Below are positions 47,190 through 58,392 of a DNA stretch of 64,000 nucleotides, in pieces. This stretch comes from Trichosphaerium sp. ATCC 40318. Lineage: Eukaryota > Discosea > Flabellinia > Trichosidae. The stretch spans positions 393,299 through 457,298 of the forward strand of contig JALMLS010000268.1 in assembly GCA_038496445.1 (NCBI GenBank), written 5' to 3'. Positions within the stretch are counted from its first letter, which is position 1; each line of letters starts with the position of its first letter. A program made the translations under genes and the position numbers. Below the pieces are notes generated by a model. The model was given only the letters and a program-made list of their open reading frames with translations, was not told the DNA's origin and made no database searches.

Positions 47190-48327
47190 ATGTCAACAAA
47201 AGCAGAAACACCAACCACTGAAGAGACTCCAAAGGCTGAGGAAGTCGCCGAGAAAGTCGAAGCAAAACCAGCTGAAGGCGATGAAGTCACCGTGTACGCA
47301 TGCGTTCGTGTCAAATGCGCCATCTTGGCGCGTAAAGAAAGCGACTCTTTACTTTGGCTACGTGATAAATAATACTCACTCAAATTTAGCGAAGACGCTA
47401 CTGTAGAAGACGCCACCACAACTGAGGCACCTGTACGTTACTTTCAGCGATTTACAAAAATAATAACACTTGTTTTCTACTTCGCAAAATAGTGAAGTCG
47501 TACCAACGCGTTATTCGCGTGTTGTGCGCTGTTGCGCTTTTTTTTACCGTATTTTGGTTGATGTGTTGTCATTTGTCTTATTTTTTCTGTAGAAAGAGCC
47601 AGAAGCACCACCAGTGCGCCCAAAGCGTCAACAATCCCGACAAGAGAAGAAAGTCCGCAAAGCCATGACAAAACTCGGTCTCAAGCCAATCCAAGGAATC
47701 TCCACTGTTGTTATTAAGAGAGGTGACGATGTACGTATATCTAAACGATTTTTAATGATGGTGTTGTGTTATTTCGAAATCTGTGATTTCATTTGCACGT
47801 TTTCTTCGGTTTTTCTTCTTATCTGTGTAATTTTTTTTTTTTTGACACTGTATCTAGATGTTCAACTTCACTTACCCAGATGTTTTCAAACCAAGCGCAA
47901 AGTCTGACACTTTTGTCATCTTTGGACAAGCTAACGCTAAGGAACCACAAGCTCCAGGCCAAGATAGTACGTTTAAATTAGTTTTTTTTTTGTGTCTCTC
48001 CAAAACATTTTGAATAACGGCTTTCGTGTTTTTTTCATTTGTGCTTATGTTGTCTCTAGTGCCAGTACCTAGTGCTGATGGCGATTTGGCTCCTGTTGCC
48101 ACTGATGAGCCTGCTCCTGAAGCTGAAGGCGATGAATACAAAGTCACAGCAAAGGACATCGATATGGTCAAAGAACAAGTACGTTTTAACTTGACATTGT
48201 TGGCTTTTGTGCATTTTATTTATTGGTAATTTAGGTTCCTGATTGTACAGATGAAGCCGCCACAAAAGCGCTTATAGAATCAAAGGGAGATATTATTGGT
48301 GCTATCATGCAAATGACATCCGGTTAA
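47190..48327 (+). CDS. Nascent polypeptide-associated complex subunit alpha
   Basis: Six exons with clean phases: 47190-47293, 47390-47432, 47593-47730, 47858-47966, 48060-48178 and 48235-48327. An acidic N-terminus leads into the NAC domain (RQQSRQEKKVRKAMTKLGL, KPIQGISTVVIKRGDD, FNFTYPDVFKPSAKSDTFVI, FGQAN). A linker and the C-terminal UBA domain that marks the alpha subunit follow (VTAKDIDMVKEQVPDCTDEA, ATKALIESKGDIIGAIMQMT). NAC alpha pairs with the beta subunit at the ribosome exit tunnel and shields nascent chains. Length about 200 residues fits. Every intron starts GTACG, the house donor, and lies in a strongly T-rich context. Confidence 0.92.
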
Positions 48328-48663
48328 GTCATGCGCCAAAAAAAAGTAAAATAAAGATTTTTTTATCGCATGACGGCTCGTTTGATTATAAAGTGGAAAT
48401 TCGCCCTGGGAACGCACTATATCATGTTTAAGCCAAGTTATTTTTTAAAAGCAAGTACCAATCCTCTAGTAGCTGCGTAGACTTGTTGAAAACGCACGTG
48501 GTGTACGAAAAAGGTACAATTAAGGCTGTGATGATTGTATAAAAAGTAGCAACTAAAATTAAAGTGTCAAGTTATCTCTCGAGCTCAAGGTTATATTTAT
48601 TGGAATTCATTGCGTTTTAGGTTATTACTACAGTATTCTTGCGCTATCTTTCGAAAACAAGTC

Positions 48664-50351
48664 ATGGATTCTCCTCCAGAGGTCATTGACATCTGTTTGG
48701 ATGAATTACCGTTAAATAAAAGTCCACCAGCGCGAAGAATCTATAATATATCTGCAATAGGCATAGACAGCGAAGATACTAGCCCTACATCACCAAAGAC
48801 ATATTTTGATGAAGAACGTAGAGCACGTGTTAGCGTAGTTAAGGAAGACATACAAGACACTTTAAGCGTAGAAGGAGATGAAGTACGCAAAATAAAGCAC
48901 GTTACGTATGAAAACCGCAATTCTCATGAACAAGTCGCTAGCCGGACACTTTTCTCAAGTGGCAAAAATTCGAAATGGAAGCAGGAGATAGGAAGTCGGC
49001 ATCAACGTACACTCTCAACGAAGAGGAACTACGGCAAATAGCAGAGACACTACAAGGTTAGTAAACAACCGCGATATTGGTTACTCATTGCATGTTACAG
49101 AACCCGTAGAATGTATTGATGATGATAGAGAGGCAGAAGGAGAACCATTGGTACATATGCTCAAGGATTTGATGGCAGTGGAATCTTACGCATGTGTATA
49201 GTTTAGCGACAGTAACCTTGTATCTAATGATGTCCCTGGCGATGTGCGGTACAAAATTGTACTCATTGGGGATTCTGGTGTGGGTTAGTGTTTCATCCTT
49301 GTACAAGTTATGATGTAAACAGCATTGCAGGAAAGACGAATTTATTTTCGCGATTGATACATGATATGTACTACAAACACACTCAAGCCACTATCGGTCC
49401 TGCTTTTGGGGTACTCACATACCGGATTAAAGGATTAGTTGTCACTGTGAACATGTGGTACGACTTGTTTTCTGCAGGAAATGTTAGTTACAGTTTTTCT
49501 CATTTTTTTCTACAAGGGACACTGGTACGTGCCACACGCTACTCGTAGTAATAAAAGGACGCGACTACTTACTATTTGCAGCTGGTCAAGAAAGGTATCG
49601 CACTGTTTCTAAACAGTATTATAGGAACGCTGCGGGTGCTTTTATAGTTTACGATGTACGTGAATAGTTATAATTGATTTTGAATCTCAATTTTTTCTTT
49701 TTTTTTTGTAGATTACAAAAAGAGGTACTTTCACAAGACTTGACACGTAAGTGCTATTACTGTTACTAGTTTGTACAATTTTCATTTTAATAACAACAAT
49801 TGAACCGTTGTAGATGGTTAAATGCATTAAATGTTGGCTGTGATGAACCGAGAGTGATCATTATAGGCAACAAGACTGATCTTGAAGTACGTTCTGGAAT
49901 TCTTAAAGCAATCCTCAAGAATCCCCTTAGAGTGAAAGAGAAGTATCGATATCAGAGGGAAAACGATATGCTAAATCAAAAGGAGTTTCCTTTATGGAAA
50001 CATCAGCCAAGACTGCCGAGAATGTAAAAACTGCGTTTCAGCTCCTTACACAAGGTAGACTCTTATTTTTTTTTCAAAGTTTTTGCCGAATATTTGCCAT
50101 AGTCATAGCTTTACTTACGTTTCTTCTACGTTGTAGAGATATTCCAAGAAACAACTAGTGAAGCTATATTAGAGAATGGAGATATAGATGTAGATCAAAT
50201 AGATGGTGAAACTTCACAAGTCATCATAATGCGGTACCAACACATTTCTTTTTTTTTTTTGAGTTCTAATTTTTCTTTTTTTGCTTTGAAAAGTGATCGA
50301 GAAACACATGATGCTACTGTTGAGACTAAGAAAAAAAAATGTTGTTCGTGA
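48664..50351 (+). CDS. Rab-family small GTPase with long N-terminal extension
   Basis: Twelve exons: 48664-48882, 48960-49056, 49101-49150, 49202-49283, 49331-49457, 49517-49524, 49582-49655, 49712-49746, 49814-49886, 49931-50054, 50137-50233 and 50294-50351. Residues 1 to about 130 are an extension without a known domain (EEELRQIAETLQ). The G domain follows: VRYKIVLIGDSGVGKTNLFS (P-loop), ATIGPAFGV (switch I), WDTAGQERYRTVSKQYYRNA (G3/switch II), NKTDLE (G4), SFMETSAKT (G5). The C-terminus is KKKKCCS, a polybasic tail plus double Cys for geranylgeranylation. It resembles Rab11/Rab-like GTPases in vesicle traffic. The WDTAG motif is completed by an 8-nt microexon (49517-49524). Confidence 0.88.
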
Positions 50352-50763
50352 AAGATAATACCACTGAGAAAATAAAAACAGAACTAAAAAAGTATCATAA
50401 AGTAGTGTGAACACCACAAAAGGGAAAAAAAGTTGTTGCCATCGAAAAAAAATATGTTTGGTGATTTGATAAAATTAGATTTATGGAAAACGTGAATTTG
50501 AATGTATTTGTCCATCAAATGAGCGTAAACGAGGTTAATAGGAGGAAACAGGATTTTTATTTACATTATGAATGAATTTCTGCTAATTTACAGAAAAATG
50601 TCATCTGTACAAGTTGTCATCGTTAAAAGCTATGATAGAACAGCTAGAAACGTATTTTTGTTTGTTTTTTTGTGTGTGAGGCAAGGTAGAAACGGTTTTG
50701 ACGTGGTTGATTGATTTTTCGTTTGGTTTTTGTTTTTGTTGACTTTCTCGTTTCCAAGGCGTT

Positions 50764-51424
50764 CTAATGGTCATTGAGATGAGTTCTCTCGAATGAATTT
50801 GTTGTATGATACATCGCCCTGTCGAAATTGTTGTTTTTTATGTGCGCTTCTGAAAGTCTTGAGTTGAGAGTGTTCTGTAACGCATGTATCTCCTTTATTT
50901 GTTCTGGTGTACAGTTTTCCAGGCCTTAGCGCGAGTCAGTTACGTATTTTTACCAAAATAAAATTTAAACCCGGTTTCCCTTCCTATGTGTACCTTTGAC
51001 GTATAGTATAGCTTCATTATAACAACGAATGGCTGCTGGAATGTTACCTTGTTTAAAATGAGTGTCGCCTGCGTCCTTTACTATAGTAGCCTCTGAGATC
51101 TTTACTGAAACTAATATAAGCGTCAATACTGTGCGTTAAAGTAAAAACGGAGTTACGAGTCTTAATACGTACTTAGTTGTGATGGTTGGTAGCTTCTTGC
51201 GATTTGTTGAATAAGGTTCGTGTAGTCCATTCCGTTAATGTTGCTAACAGCGAGACTAAAGAATCTGTAAAATACTTCGCAAAAAGTCAATGCTGTTATT
51301 CCATTCTCAACTTTTATTTGAAAGCAGTGTTCTATATTCTGTTCTGTATATACAATTACCTTGGTGTAGTATTCAACTGCCTTTGTAACTGTTGAGTCTT
51401 GAATAACTTTACCAGTTTATACAT
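50764..51424 (-). CDS. Small TPR-containing protein
   Basis: Reading from an in-frame ATG at 51424 (MYKLVKLFKTQQLQRQLNTT), exons 51424-51383, about 51265-51176, about 51110-51002 and 50925-50764 join in phase. One TPR-type helix pair is clear (VKDAGDTHFKQGNIPAAIRC,YNEAILY), followed by another helical pair (LNSRLSEAHIKNNNFDRAMY). About 150 residues. An upstream exon may exist because the first exon begins right after an acceptor-like TGTAG. Role unknown; TPRs mediate protein binding. Confidence 0.5.
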
Positions 51425-51825
51425 GTTCGCTACGACCACATCCTACAATGTACATAAACAAAGAAACTAATACGTAACAGACAAACAAACTCTTAGGTTC
51501 TTTTGTTGCTTGTGGACAACCTAGAACGTTCAGTAGGTACAAGAAGAATAAAGTGGAAAACGCAACACTTCAAGTTTAGAACTACGACCACGAGCAAAGT
51601 ATAATACACTGACTAAGCAAAGCTTATCACATAGCGGCTATGTACATACATCACCTAAGATGTTATTATATTCTCCATTGAGACTCTTCTCCACTTACAG
51701 TCAAGATACTTTTGTACAAGAAGTAGAAGAAGTACTACATGGCCTTTTTTTTGATTGTTTTTGTTGAGTTGTCACGTGATTTCTGACCACTAAGTTGTCA
51801 ATGCCTGTAAAAAAACCCGATAAAG

Positions 51826-51980
51826 CAAGAAGGAGAAGAAAAAGAATGCTATGAGAATGGTCAACAAAAGGCTCAAGTCTTCTACAAAGATGCCAAGAGA
51901 GAAGGGTTCAGCAAAAGCTTGGTACGACCATATGGTGGTTTAATGTACAAAGCATACTTTAAAAATGGAAAGCAGTAAGA
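51826..51980 (+). pseudogene. MORN_2 repeat fragment at outer edge of the palindrome
   Basis: Frame fragments read EGEEKECYENGQQKAQVFYK, then YGGLMYKAYFKNGKQ with a stop, the same repeat type as 16362-17039. It straddles the left limit of the arm visible here. The last 33 bases of the window are the mirror copy of its end. Confidence 0.6.
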
Positions 51981-52081
51981 TTACACAACACATTTTACAC
52001 ACAATCAATTGTGACAAGGAAATTAAACAGAAGCCATTGTGATAGGAACGATGAGAAAACATACTATTTCGAAGATTCTCT

Positions 52082-52537
52082 GGCGTACAAACACCAAGTA
52101 AACAGCGTCATGTATTCACAACAACACATATTTCTTTGGCATTGTAGTGGTGGGCTCTTAAGCCGATAAGACGAAAATTGCACTCGATACCTTATTGGTT
52201 TATGAAAAGTGCGTTTTTAGCAACGAAAGCAAGAAAATAAAAGGAATTTTTAGCTTGTGAGGGAGGATTTATCCTTTTTTTTTAAGCTAGTATTAGCTAA
52301 AGACCACGCCGATAATATTGTTTTTTTGGCTATTAGCTTATTGCGTTTATTAGTACCATCACCAGTAGCGTGGTTTATCATCGGTGTTATTTCCTACACT
52401 GTCAATCACACATCAAGTGGTTATATGATACTAAGAAAGTACCAAAAATGACAGCAAATACTACATAAAGTCAGTATTCATTCAGAGTGATTAGGGTGGC
52501 CAATCACGGTTGCACGGTAGCACCAGCGCCAAGTTCG
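52082..52537 (-). repeat. Dispersed repeat, copy C (left arm)
   Basis: The mirror of copy B and related to copy A at 32740-33085. It abuts the 5' end of the F-box-like/LRR gene. Confidence 0.8.
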
Positions 52538-52551
52538 AAAATGGCCAGAAA

Positions 52552-53433
52552 ATGTTTGACCGACAATTGTGTCGTCGAGTTGCAACAAAAATCATTGTGC
52601 ATTCCAACACCACCACTGTACTTTCCCACAACAACGCTGAAGTAAATGTTTCGGCAAAAATGGAAAAAGAAGATACAGAACAGACTAATCACGATACATT
52701 TGACCTTGTAGCGCTCCCAGTTGAACTTATTGTTCATATACTTAAACAAGAGGCAAATACACTCCATTCCGCCCAAACATGCCGCTTTTTGCGAGATATT
52801 GTTCACAACCACATTGGATACGGTTGTATTAATATTAAAAGTGAAAATGAAGCTCAGATGCTTTCTGGTAGTCCATTACTCCAGAACACGACTATTACGA
52901 CTTACTCTCCCCGTAGATCATTAATAACAGATGAGGGTGTTAAGGCATTGTTGGGTGTACACACAATTGATTTAAGACGTGCAAAAGTCACAGATGAAGG
53001 CTTGAAGGCGTTGGCAGGCGTACATACTATTAACTTGAGCCGTTGTGATTTGATAACAGATGAGGGTATCAAGGCTTTGGCAGGTGTACACACTATTAAT
53101 TTACAAGTAACGGATGTAACAGATGAAGGTTTAAAGGCGTTGGCTGGTGTACACACTATTGATTTGGATAATTGCCAGTCGATAACAGACGAAGGTATCA
53201 AGGCTTTGGCTGGCGTACATAGTATCGCTCTACTCTCAGTTGTAACAGATGATGGCCTAAAGGCTTTGGCTGGCGTTCATCGCATAAAGTTAAGATGGTG
53301 TGATAAGATAACAGATGAAGGTATAAAGGCTTTGGCAGGCGTTCATGATATCCAATTGCAATACTGCGAATCAATAACAGATAAAGGTATCAAGGCTTTG
53401 GCTGGTGTACACAGTATCCAGTTGGTGTCTTAA
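52552..53433 (+). CDS. F-box-like / LRR protein (left-arm copy)
   Basis: An intron-free frame of about 293 residues from the ATG at 52552. A second possible start is the ATG in MEKEDTEQTNHD, nearer the domain. An F-box-like motif (DLVALPVELIVHILKQEANT) precedes about ten very regular 20-23-residue repeats ITDEG(I/L/V)KALAGVHTI(N/D)L, the cysteine-containing/AMN1-like LRR layout with unusually uniform spacing. F-box/LRR proteins are usually substrate receptors of SCF ubiquitin ligases. The repeat uniformity and missing introns suggest recent internal expansion and perhaps an origin outside the intron-rich set. Identical in sequence to the right-arm copy. Confidence 0.8.
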   Translation: MFDRQLCRRVATKIIVHSNTTTVLSHNNAEVNVSAKMEKEDTEQTNHDTFDLVALPVELIVHILKQEANTLHSAQTCRFLRDIVHNHIGYGCINIKSENEAQMLSGSPLLQNTTITTYSPRRSLITDEGVKALLGVHTIDLRRAKVTDEGLKALAGVHTINLSRCDLITDEGIKALAGVHTINLQVTDVTDEGLKALAGVHTIDLDNCQSITDEGIKALAGVHSIALLSVVTDDGLKALAGVHRIKLRWCDKITDEGIKALAGVHDIQLQYCESITDKGIKALAGVHSIQLVS

Positions 53434-53688
53434 AAGACAGCATCAGTAAGAGACAGAGACATGTGTTATGTACAATGGACAAGCTTTATTTTACTACAAT
53501 TCACAAGAGCATATATTTTGGTTTGGGTTCATGACATTTTCGAAAAGACTATCGAAAGTAGAGACAGCAATTATTCACATGTTAAAAAACGCCACTGATT
53601 TGGAATAAAAATTAGCCAAACAAAAAAAAAAAAAAAAGAAGAATATTTTGAGATTTTTTTTTTGTTTTGATTTTTTTATGATGAAGCT

Positions 53689-56098
53689 CTATGAGCGTAA
53701 AGAAAACGCACATGCAAGTCGTGCTTTTCGTGTCAAGTTTACAACAGGTGTACTCAGGGTTTCATCATCACTACTGCTTGTTTCATAGCCTGATAATCGA
53801 ATCAAATCCAGAACATCTCAAAGTTTGTTTTTTTTTTTTGTTTGTTTTGGTGAAGAAAGTTGATATTTTTTTTTTTCTTTTTTTTTTGTTTTCTCTATTT
53901 TACAAATCTACGTGCAAAGTACGAACCGGCATATCCTTCTAAAGCAGGTGTAGGATTACCGTAACCAGAGTCATCAGATTTATCACTATCGCTTACTAGT
54001 AGAGAAGAGAAAGTAAGCAAAAATGTTTAAATATAGTAACAAGTAATTTCATTTGTTGTAGAAAAAAAAGGATCGTAGATCAAGTTTTTCATTTGGTTTA
54101 CTTTATTTTTTAAAAGGTATACTATCTATGTTTAATGTATGTAACAACAAGAACCATTCTGATAAATATAGATGTAGCAAACAATAAAAAGAAAAAAAAA
54201 GTTGGAATTTTTTTTGAAAAAAACTAAAAAGCTTAACGTACAAGATGACTCATCTGAGTGTGATGGTGTTGAGCCATAATCAAAATTTCGGTTTTGGGAA
54301 TCATCAGAATCATATGATTCCCGATCACTTAGTACGCCACCAGAAGCAGCAAACTCATCAGAATCAGAACCAAATCCATGTTCGCTCACTAGCCGGATCA
54401 CATTCTGGTGTCTGAGCAATGTATCTCTATCTACTGAATTATCTACTTGATAGTAATCATATTCACACTAATATCACGTGAGTTTTGACAAGACAAGTTG
54501 AGTTAAGACAGCTCAATAGTGGCTTAAATAAATGTTTGCGAATAAAATTCATCCATGAAACTTACTTCGTCATCTGAAGGCCATTCAATAACTTCTTTAC
54601 CACCAGAAGATGATTCTGCAACAAGTTGTATTCCATTACAGACCAAACTCGATCTAATATTAAATAGGTGAGCAACAAGGAAGGAACAAGAAGAAAAAGA
54701 CAAAAAGAGCAACTTAATGCTGTTTTGGAGCTCCTCCTCCGGGAATCGAACCCGGGTTGGCAACGTGACAGGCTACCGTGCTAAACCACTACACTAAGGA
54801 GGATGTGCTTGTGATTTAAGAAGGCAGGTGTAGCGAGCAGTCAGAAAAGAGGTCTTTACAACAGAATTTGGAATCAAAACTGTAAAAAGAGTTTTTATTT
54901 TTTTTCATTCAAAGAAAAGTTTGGCTTGTAATCAAAAAGGTCTCATACCGTTTGGTTGGTTTTGGTACATCTGTGTCACTGGGAGCAAAAGAAAATTTCC
55001 TAGGGCTTCAGTTGGAGTGGTAAGAATAAGGCCACAAGGGTAGTCGCATAACGTTTTGCAAAAAAACTTACAATTGCAAAAAAAAAAAAAAAAAGAAAAA
55101 AGATTGTTAGAACACTTACGAGTGTAATGTTATTGCTGTACATGTCACGCCTTCTTTTTTTTCTTTAGTGAGTTCTAATACTTTTACACCCTCAACACTA
55201 ACTCGCGTAAGTTAACAGGAACAAAGACAAAAAAATCAATAATTTTTTAATTGAGTTTGTTGGTTGTAGCGTACTCTTTCACATCAATTTGACGTAATGA
55301 ATTTAATCTAGATACCTTAGACATTCGCCTATCTTTTTGGTGGCTTCTAAAACGTCATTTTAAAACAGGTATGTACAGAAAAAAGGTACTTCTAAATTTA
55401 GTAATATTTTATCAAAAAAAATTTGCGTACTGCCGGCGGTAGTCCATTGGATCGCCTCTCTTGAATCCAGGCACATGCTCACGGTTGAATACAGCACTCA
55501 TACGTTTCCTACGAGCAACGCGATCCTATGTGAGTCGTAAGGACTTGAAGAAAACCACGATCCAACAGAAAATTGCGTCCAAAAAAACCATAAAAGTTGA
55601 TAACTTTTACTGTCATTGGCATTGCCTAAAATAATCTCATCGTAGACGTACTTCTAATTCATGTGGGAGTGCTGTAGCGCTCTCACTTGATCCAATATAC
55701 CGAAAAAGTTGCCTTGCTGGTTGATAGAGTGAGTTTTGTTGAAAATACATTTTTCTTTTGTTAAAATGTAGTTATAAAGCCGTACGTTCCGCCAGTATTT
55801 TTTTTGTGGCGCTGTCTTTCCCTTTATCGTTGTTTGAAAGAGAAAAATTAGCCAGTGCTTCTGTAAGAGTACGTTTTGTTGGGCGTTGTTCTACAACTAT
55901 TTTAAAGCGTAAGGGATGCATTTAGGGCGCATTAATTGTTTGATTGGTTATATCCATACCAAAACTATCACAAAGATCCTCCTCCCGCTTCCTTTTAACG
56001 CGTAAAATCGTCCCGTTTACTTTTTGGGCGGGGGAAACAATCCGTACAGGCATCTGCTTTAAACGCCTGTTCCTTGCTTGTGCCCTTCGTTCTTTCAT
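53689..56098 (-). CDS. Iwr1/SLC7A6OS-like protein (left-arm copy)
   Basis: The ATG at 56098 opens MKERRAQARNRRLKQMPVRI, which runs in frame into GTILRVKRKREEDLCDSF. A 64-nt GTATGG intron then joins VVEQRPTKRTLTEALANFSL. ILRVKRKR...(V)..RPTKR is the N-terminal hallmark of Iwr1, the RNA polymerase II nuclear-import factor. Later exons give FNREHVPGFKRGDPMDYRRQ, KFSFAPSDTDVPKPTKR, EVIEWPSDDE and an acidic EYDYYQVDNSVD region like the conserved Iwr1 block, then Ser/Asp-rich segments and KARLACAFSLRS at the stop 53689. One intron contains the tRNA-Asp gene. The family call rests on short motifs. This copy has five Cs where the right copy has four, and here the upstream ATG frame is open. Confidence 0.6.
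54732..54803 (-). tRNA. tRNA-Asp (GTC), left-arm copy
   Basis: A 72-nt cloverleaf. The acceptor TCCTCCT/AGGAGGA pairs fully, the anticodon loop is CTGTCAC (anticodon GTC), and the T arm is CCGGG-TTCGATT-CCCGG. No intron. It lies inside, and on the same strand as, an intron of the Iwr1-like gene. Confidence 0.95.
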
Positions 56099-56934
56099 TA
56101 TAATACACTTTGCTACTTCATTCGTGGTGTTTCAGACAAACTGATTTGTACGTTAAAAAGTTGTAACGAAGTCAACCCAAAAAAACGAAGAAACAAATTT
56201 CGTTCAACAGTATCTTCGCGTGTCATTTGTTGGAAGCATCTTCTATATCAGTACTACATTGTCATTGTGACACAAATAGATGAAATCGATTTTTATCACG
56301 TGTTTTCGTCTCACTTCACAATTCTAGTCTTTTTTCAGATTTGTCTTCCCAGGAAGTCTTAAGGGTGGCTACGACGCCCAAAAATGTTTAGATGAATGTA
56401 TCGCGTGTAGACTTTGGCTGTTGAAAGTAGAGGAAAGCTAGTGTAGTTTTGAAGAAACAGAAGTAAAACTTGAATTGAGAATTGTATAATGTTTATTGGT
56501 ATACAGAATGAGGTGCAAACAGATTATATATCTTTCTTTTACCACAGATCATCTGAACAACATACAGGAAAGAAAAAATCATAGCAATAGCTCTCACGGT
56601 TGGATAGGTTGAGTGGACAGTTTTCAGCAGGGTCATTGCCAGGATCTGAGTTTACGTTTAAACAGAGTAAAAAAGAGCGCATGCAGCCCGACACTGTGGA
56701 CAACTCTACAACATGGGTTAGCTAGCGATAGGTATACTTCTCCAGCACGAATACGTTCTTCGCGAATTCGTGTTCTACACGCTCTTGACTATCACCTATG
56801 TAGATTTATATCACGTGATTAGTTTCGGCTATTTGATTTTGGGATACAAAGTACATGAGCCCATTTTAATTGGTTTTTTGTTCGGTTGTTTATTACACTC
56901 AAGGAGCGTTTTATAAAAACGTCTCTGAAGGCAA
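56099..56934. other. Arm segment between the Iwr1-like and Tdp1-like genes
   Basis: Short frames only (for example FTFKQSKKERMQPDTVDNST near 56655-56715). It should hold the divergent promoters of the two flanking genes. Mirrored at 58991-59854. I find no first (HxK) catalytic motif of Tdp1 here. Confidence 0.4.
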
Positions 56935-57124
56935 ATATACGGAAGTCTAACTAGTATACCAGCTGCTCCAAAAGCGGTTATGGTTTACTTCCATACAGTA
57001 AACTCACGTACATCAAAAGTATTAAGCACTTTATTTGCGAAAGGAAAATCATATCTGCGGAATGGAGTTGCTCGGCCGACTATTATTTTTGGCTGCCAGT
57101 AACTTTTTTACATTCTTCTGATTT
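56935..57124 (+). pseudogene. Truncated Tdp1-like exon (left arm)
   Basis: Carries the same KSGYGLLPYSKLTYIKSIKH to CLADYYFLAASNF reading as the right arm, with small changes including 3 extra bases (GCT). The homology ends at 57124, so the catalytic C-terminal exons are missing. Confidence 0.6.
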
Positions 57125-57446
57125 TTTACCAACTTTTCTACCTGATTCCAAAGAAGCTATGAGCTAACTATGCATACCAGAATCGCATCAAGTTGCCCTA
57201 AGCTTCAACTGAGACTCGAAAATTTAAAGGAAAAGAAACCAATCGTATTGTGGGCAGCGTATTAGTTTTGGGACACGTTAAATGAACGTACAAGAGAGTA
57301 ATCCATAACAAGCGATGAAAATCGCCCATCGCAGGTTTTTTTCTTATTTTCTCAATTTCCCTGGATTTCCCTGGTATTCCCTGGGAAACGCCCCGGATTA
57401 CCAATTATTCTAACTTCAATCCACACTAAACAACAACGATTAAACT

Positions 57447-58030
57447 ATGAGCGAAACAAAAACAAGTATGTATTACGCCGAAAAAGAATCTACGGGCATT
57501 CTTGATGCCGAAAGAACAACAACTCGTAACTTTCGGTTCCTCGCCTTTATACTTTATTTCTAGCTTCCACAGGCTGCGGATGCGGTTCACCTTGCCCTTG
57601 TGGCACCGATTGCCAATGCGGTGTAAAGGCCGATAAACAAGAAGGTTCGTTTCTTTGCGTTAAACGACTGTTACTCACTGCACCGTAGTAAAACAAGAGA
57701 GCTCCGGCAAAGCTTGCGGTTGCGACCCATGTAACTGCACTACATGCGGTTGCACAGCTGAGAAACCAGGTACGAAGCAACAAGGGCTCAATTATGGCTC
57801 GTTTGCCTTTATTTCTGCTAAAGTGTTTTCCCACCACTAACAATATGCTAGCTACAAAGCGCACAGATGCTTGTGACTGTACAGTATGCGGCTGCGATGA
57901 TTGCGCTTGTGGTACACTATTTTTCGGTCGAAAACTCCAAAGTACTTATTTTTTTACCCTAGGCGTATCTTCAAAGAGGACTGACGCTTGCGCTTGCGAT
58001 ACATGCACTTGCACTACGTGTACATGCTAA
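57447..58030 (+). CDS. Metallothionein
   Basis: Five exons with clean GT..AG phases: 57447-57465, 57564-57644, 57689-57769, 57852-57911 and 57963-58030. They encode about 102 residues with some 27 Cys in Cys-X-Cys and Cys-X-X-Cys arrays: TGCGCGSPCPCGTDCQCG, ACGCDPCNCTTCGC, ACDCTVCGCDDCACG, ACACDTCTCTTCTC. There are no aromatic residues. Each of the last exons carries one Cys cluster after a KRTDAC or SSGKAC lead, so the gene grew by exon duplication. It binds Zn, Cd or Cu by thiolate clusters in the cytosol. It is the only complete gene in the unique centre of the palindrome. Confidence 0.9.
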
Positions 58031-58392
58031 AATCATCACGACCGATTTTTAATTTTTAATATAACTCCCTTGTACAGTAAACACAGTGTTTAAAACAAAA
58101 CCAGACGCGTTGTAGTTTCTCCTAAAGAAAAAAAAACATTTTAACTTTTGCGATTTCCTTTCGTAGCAATCACTCTTTTCCCGTTCTCAACGCACTCAAG
58201 AAAGTCTGTATTGTCTGTAGCTAGAAGAATAAGGCAATAAAAAGAACTAAATAAAGAATGCGGAGAAACGCGTATAAACTTCTGTATGTGCGTCAGAAAG
58301 AGTTCACAGTGGGTAAGGAACTTTGGTCTTTAAGTCGTTTTGGACTCCAAGTACACTTCTTTTTCGGACGTTAAACAAGTGCTTGTTTAACA

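Larger units (their letters stand above)
51949..57124. repeat. Inverted repeat, left arm (at least 5.2 kb)
   Basis: Matches the reverse complement of 58835-64000. Paired coordinates add to about 115948 in the outer part and about 115954-115960 near the centre, so only a few small indels separate the arms. The outer end cannot be fixed because the partner runs off the window. The inner end is near 57124, within a truncated Tdp1-like exon. Confidence 0.95.

Noticed and set aside
54524-54763. 79-residue ORF running through the tRNA
   Set aside because: It reads through the tRNA and an intron; the real exon begins after the TATTAG acceptor.
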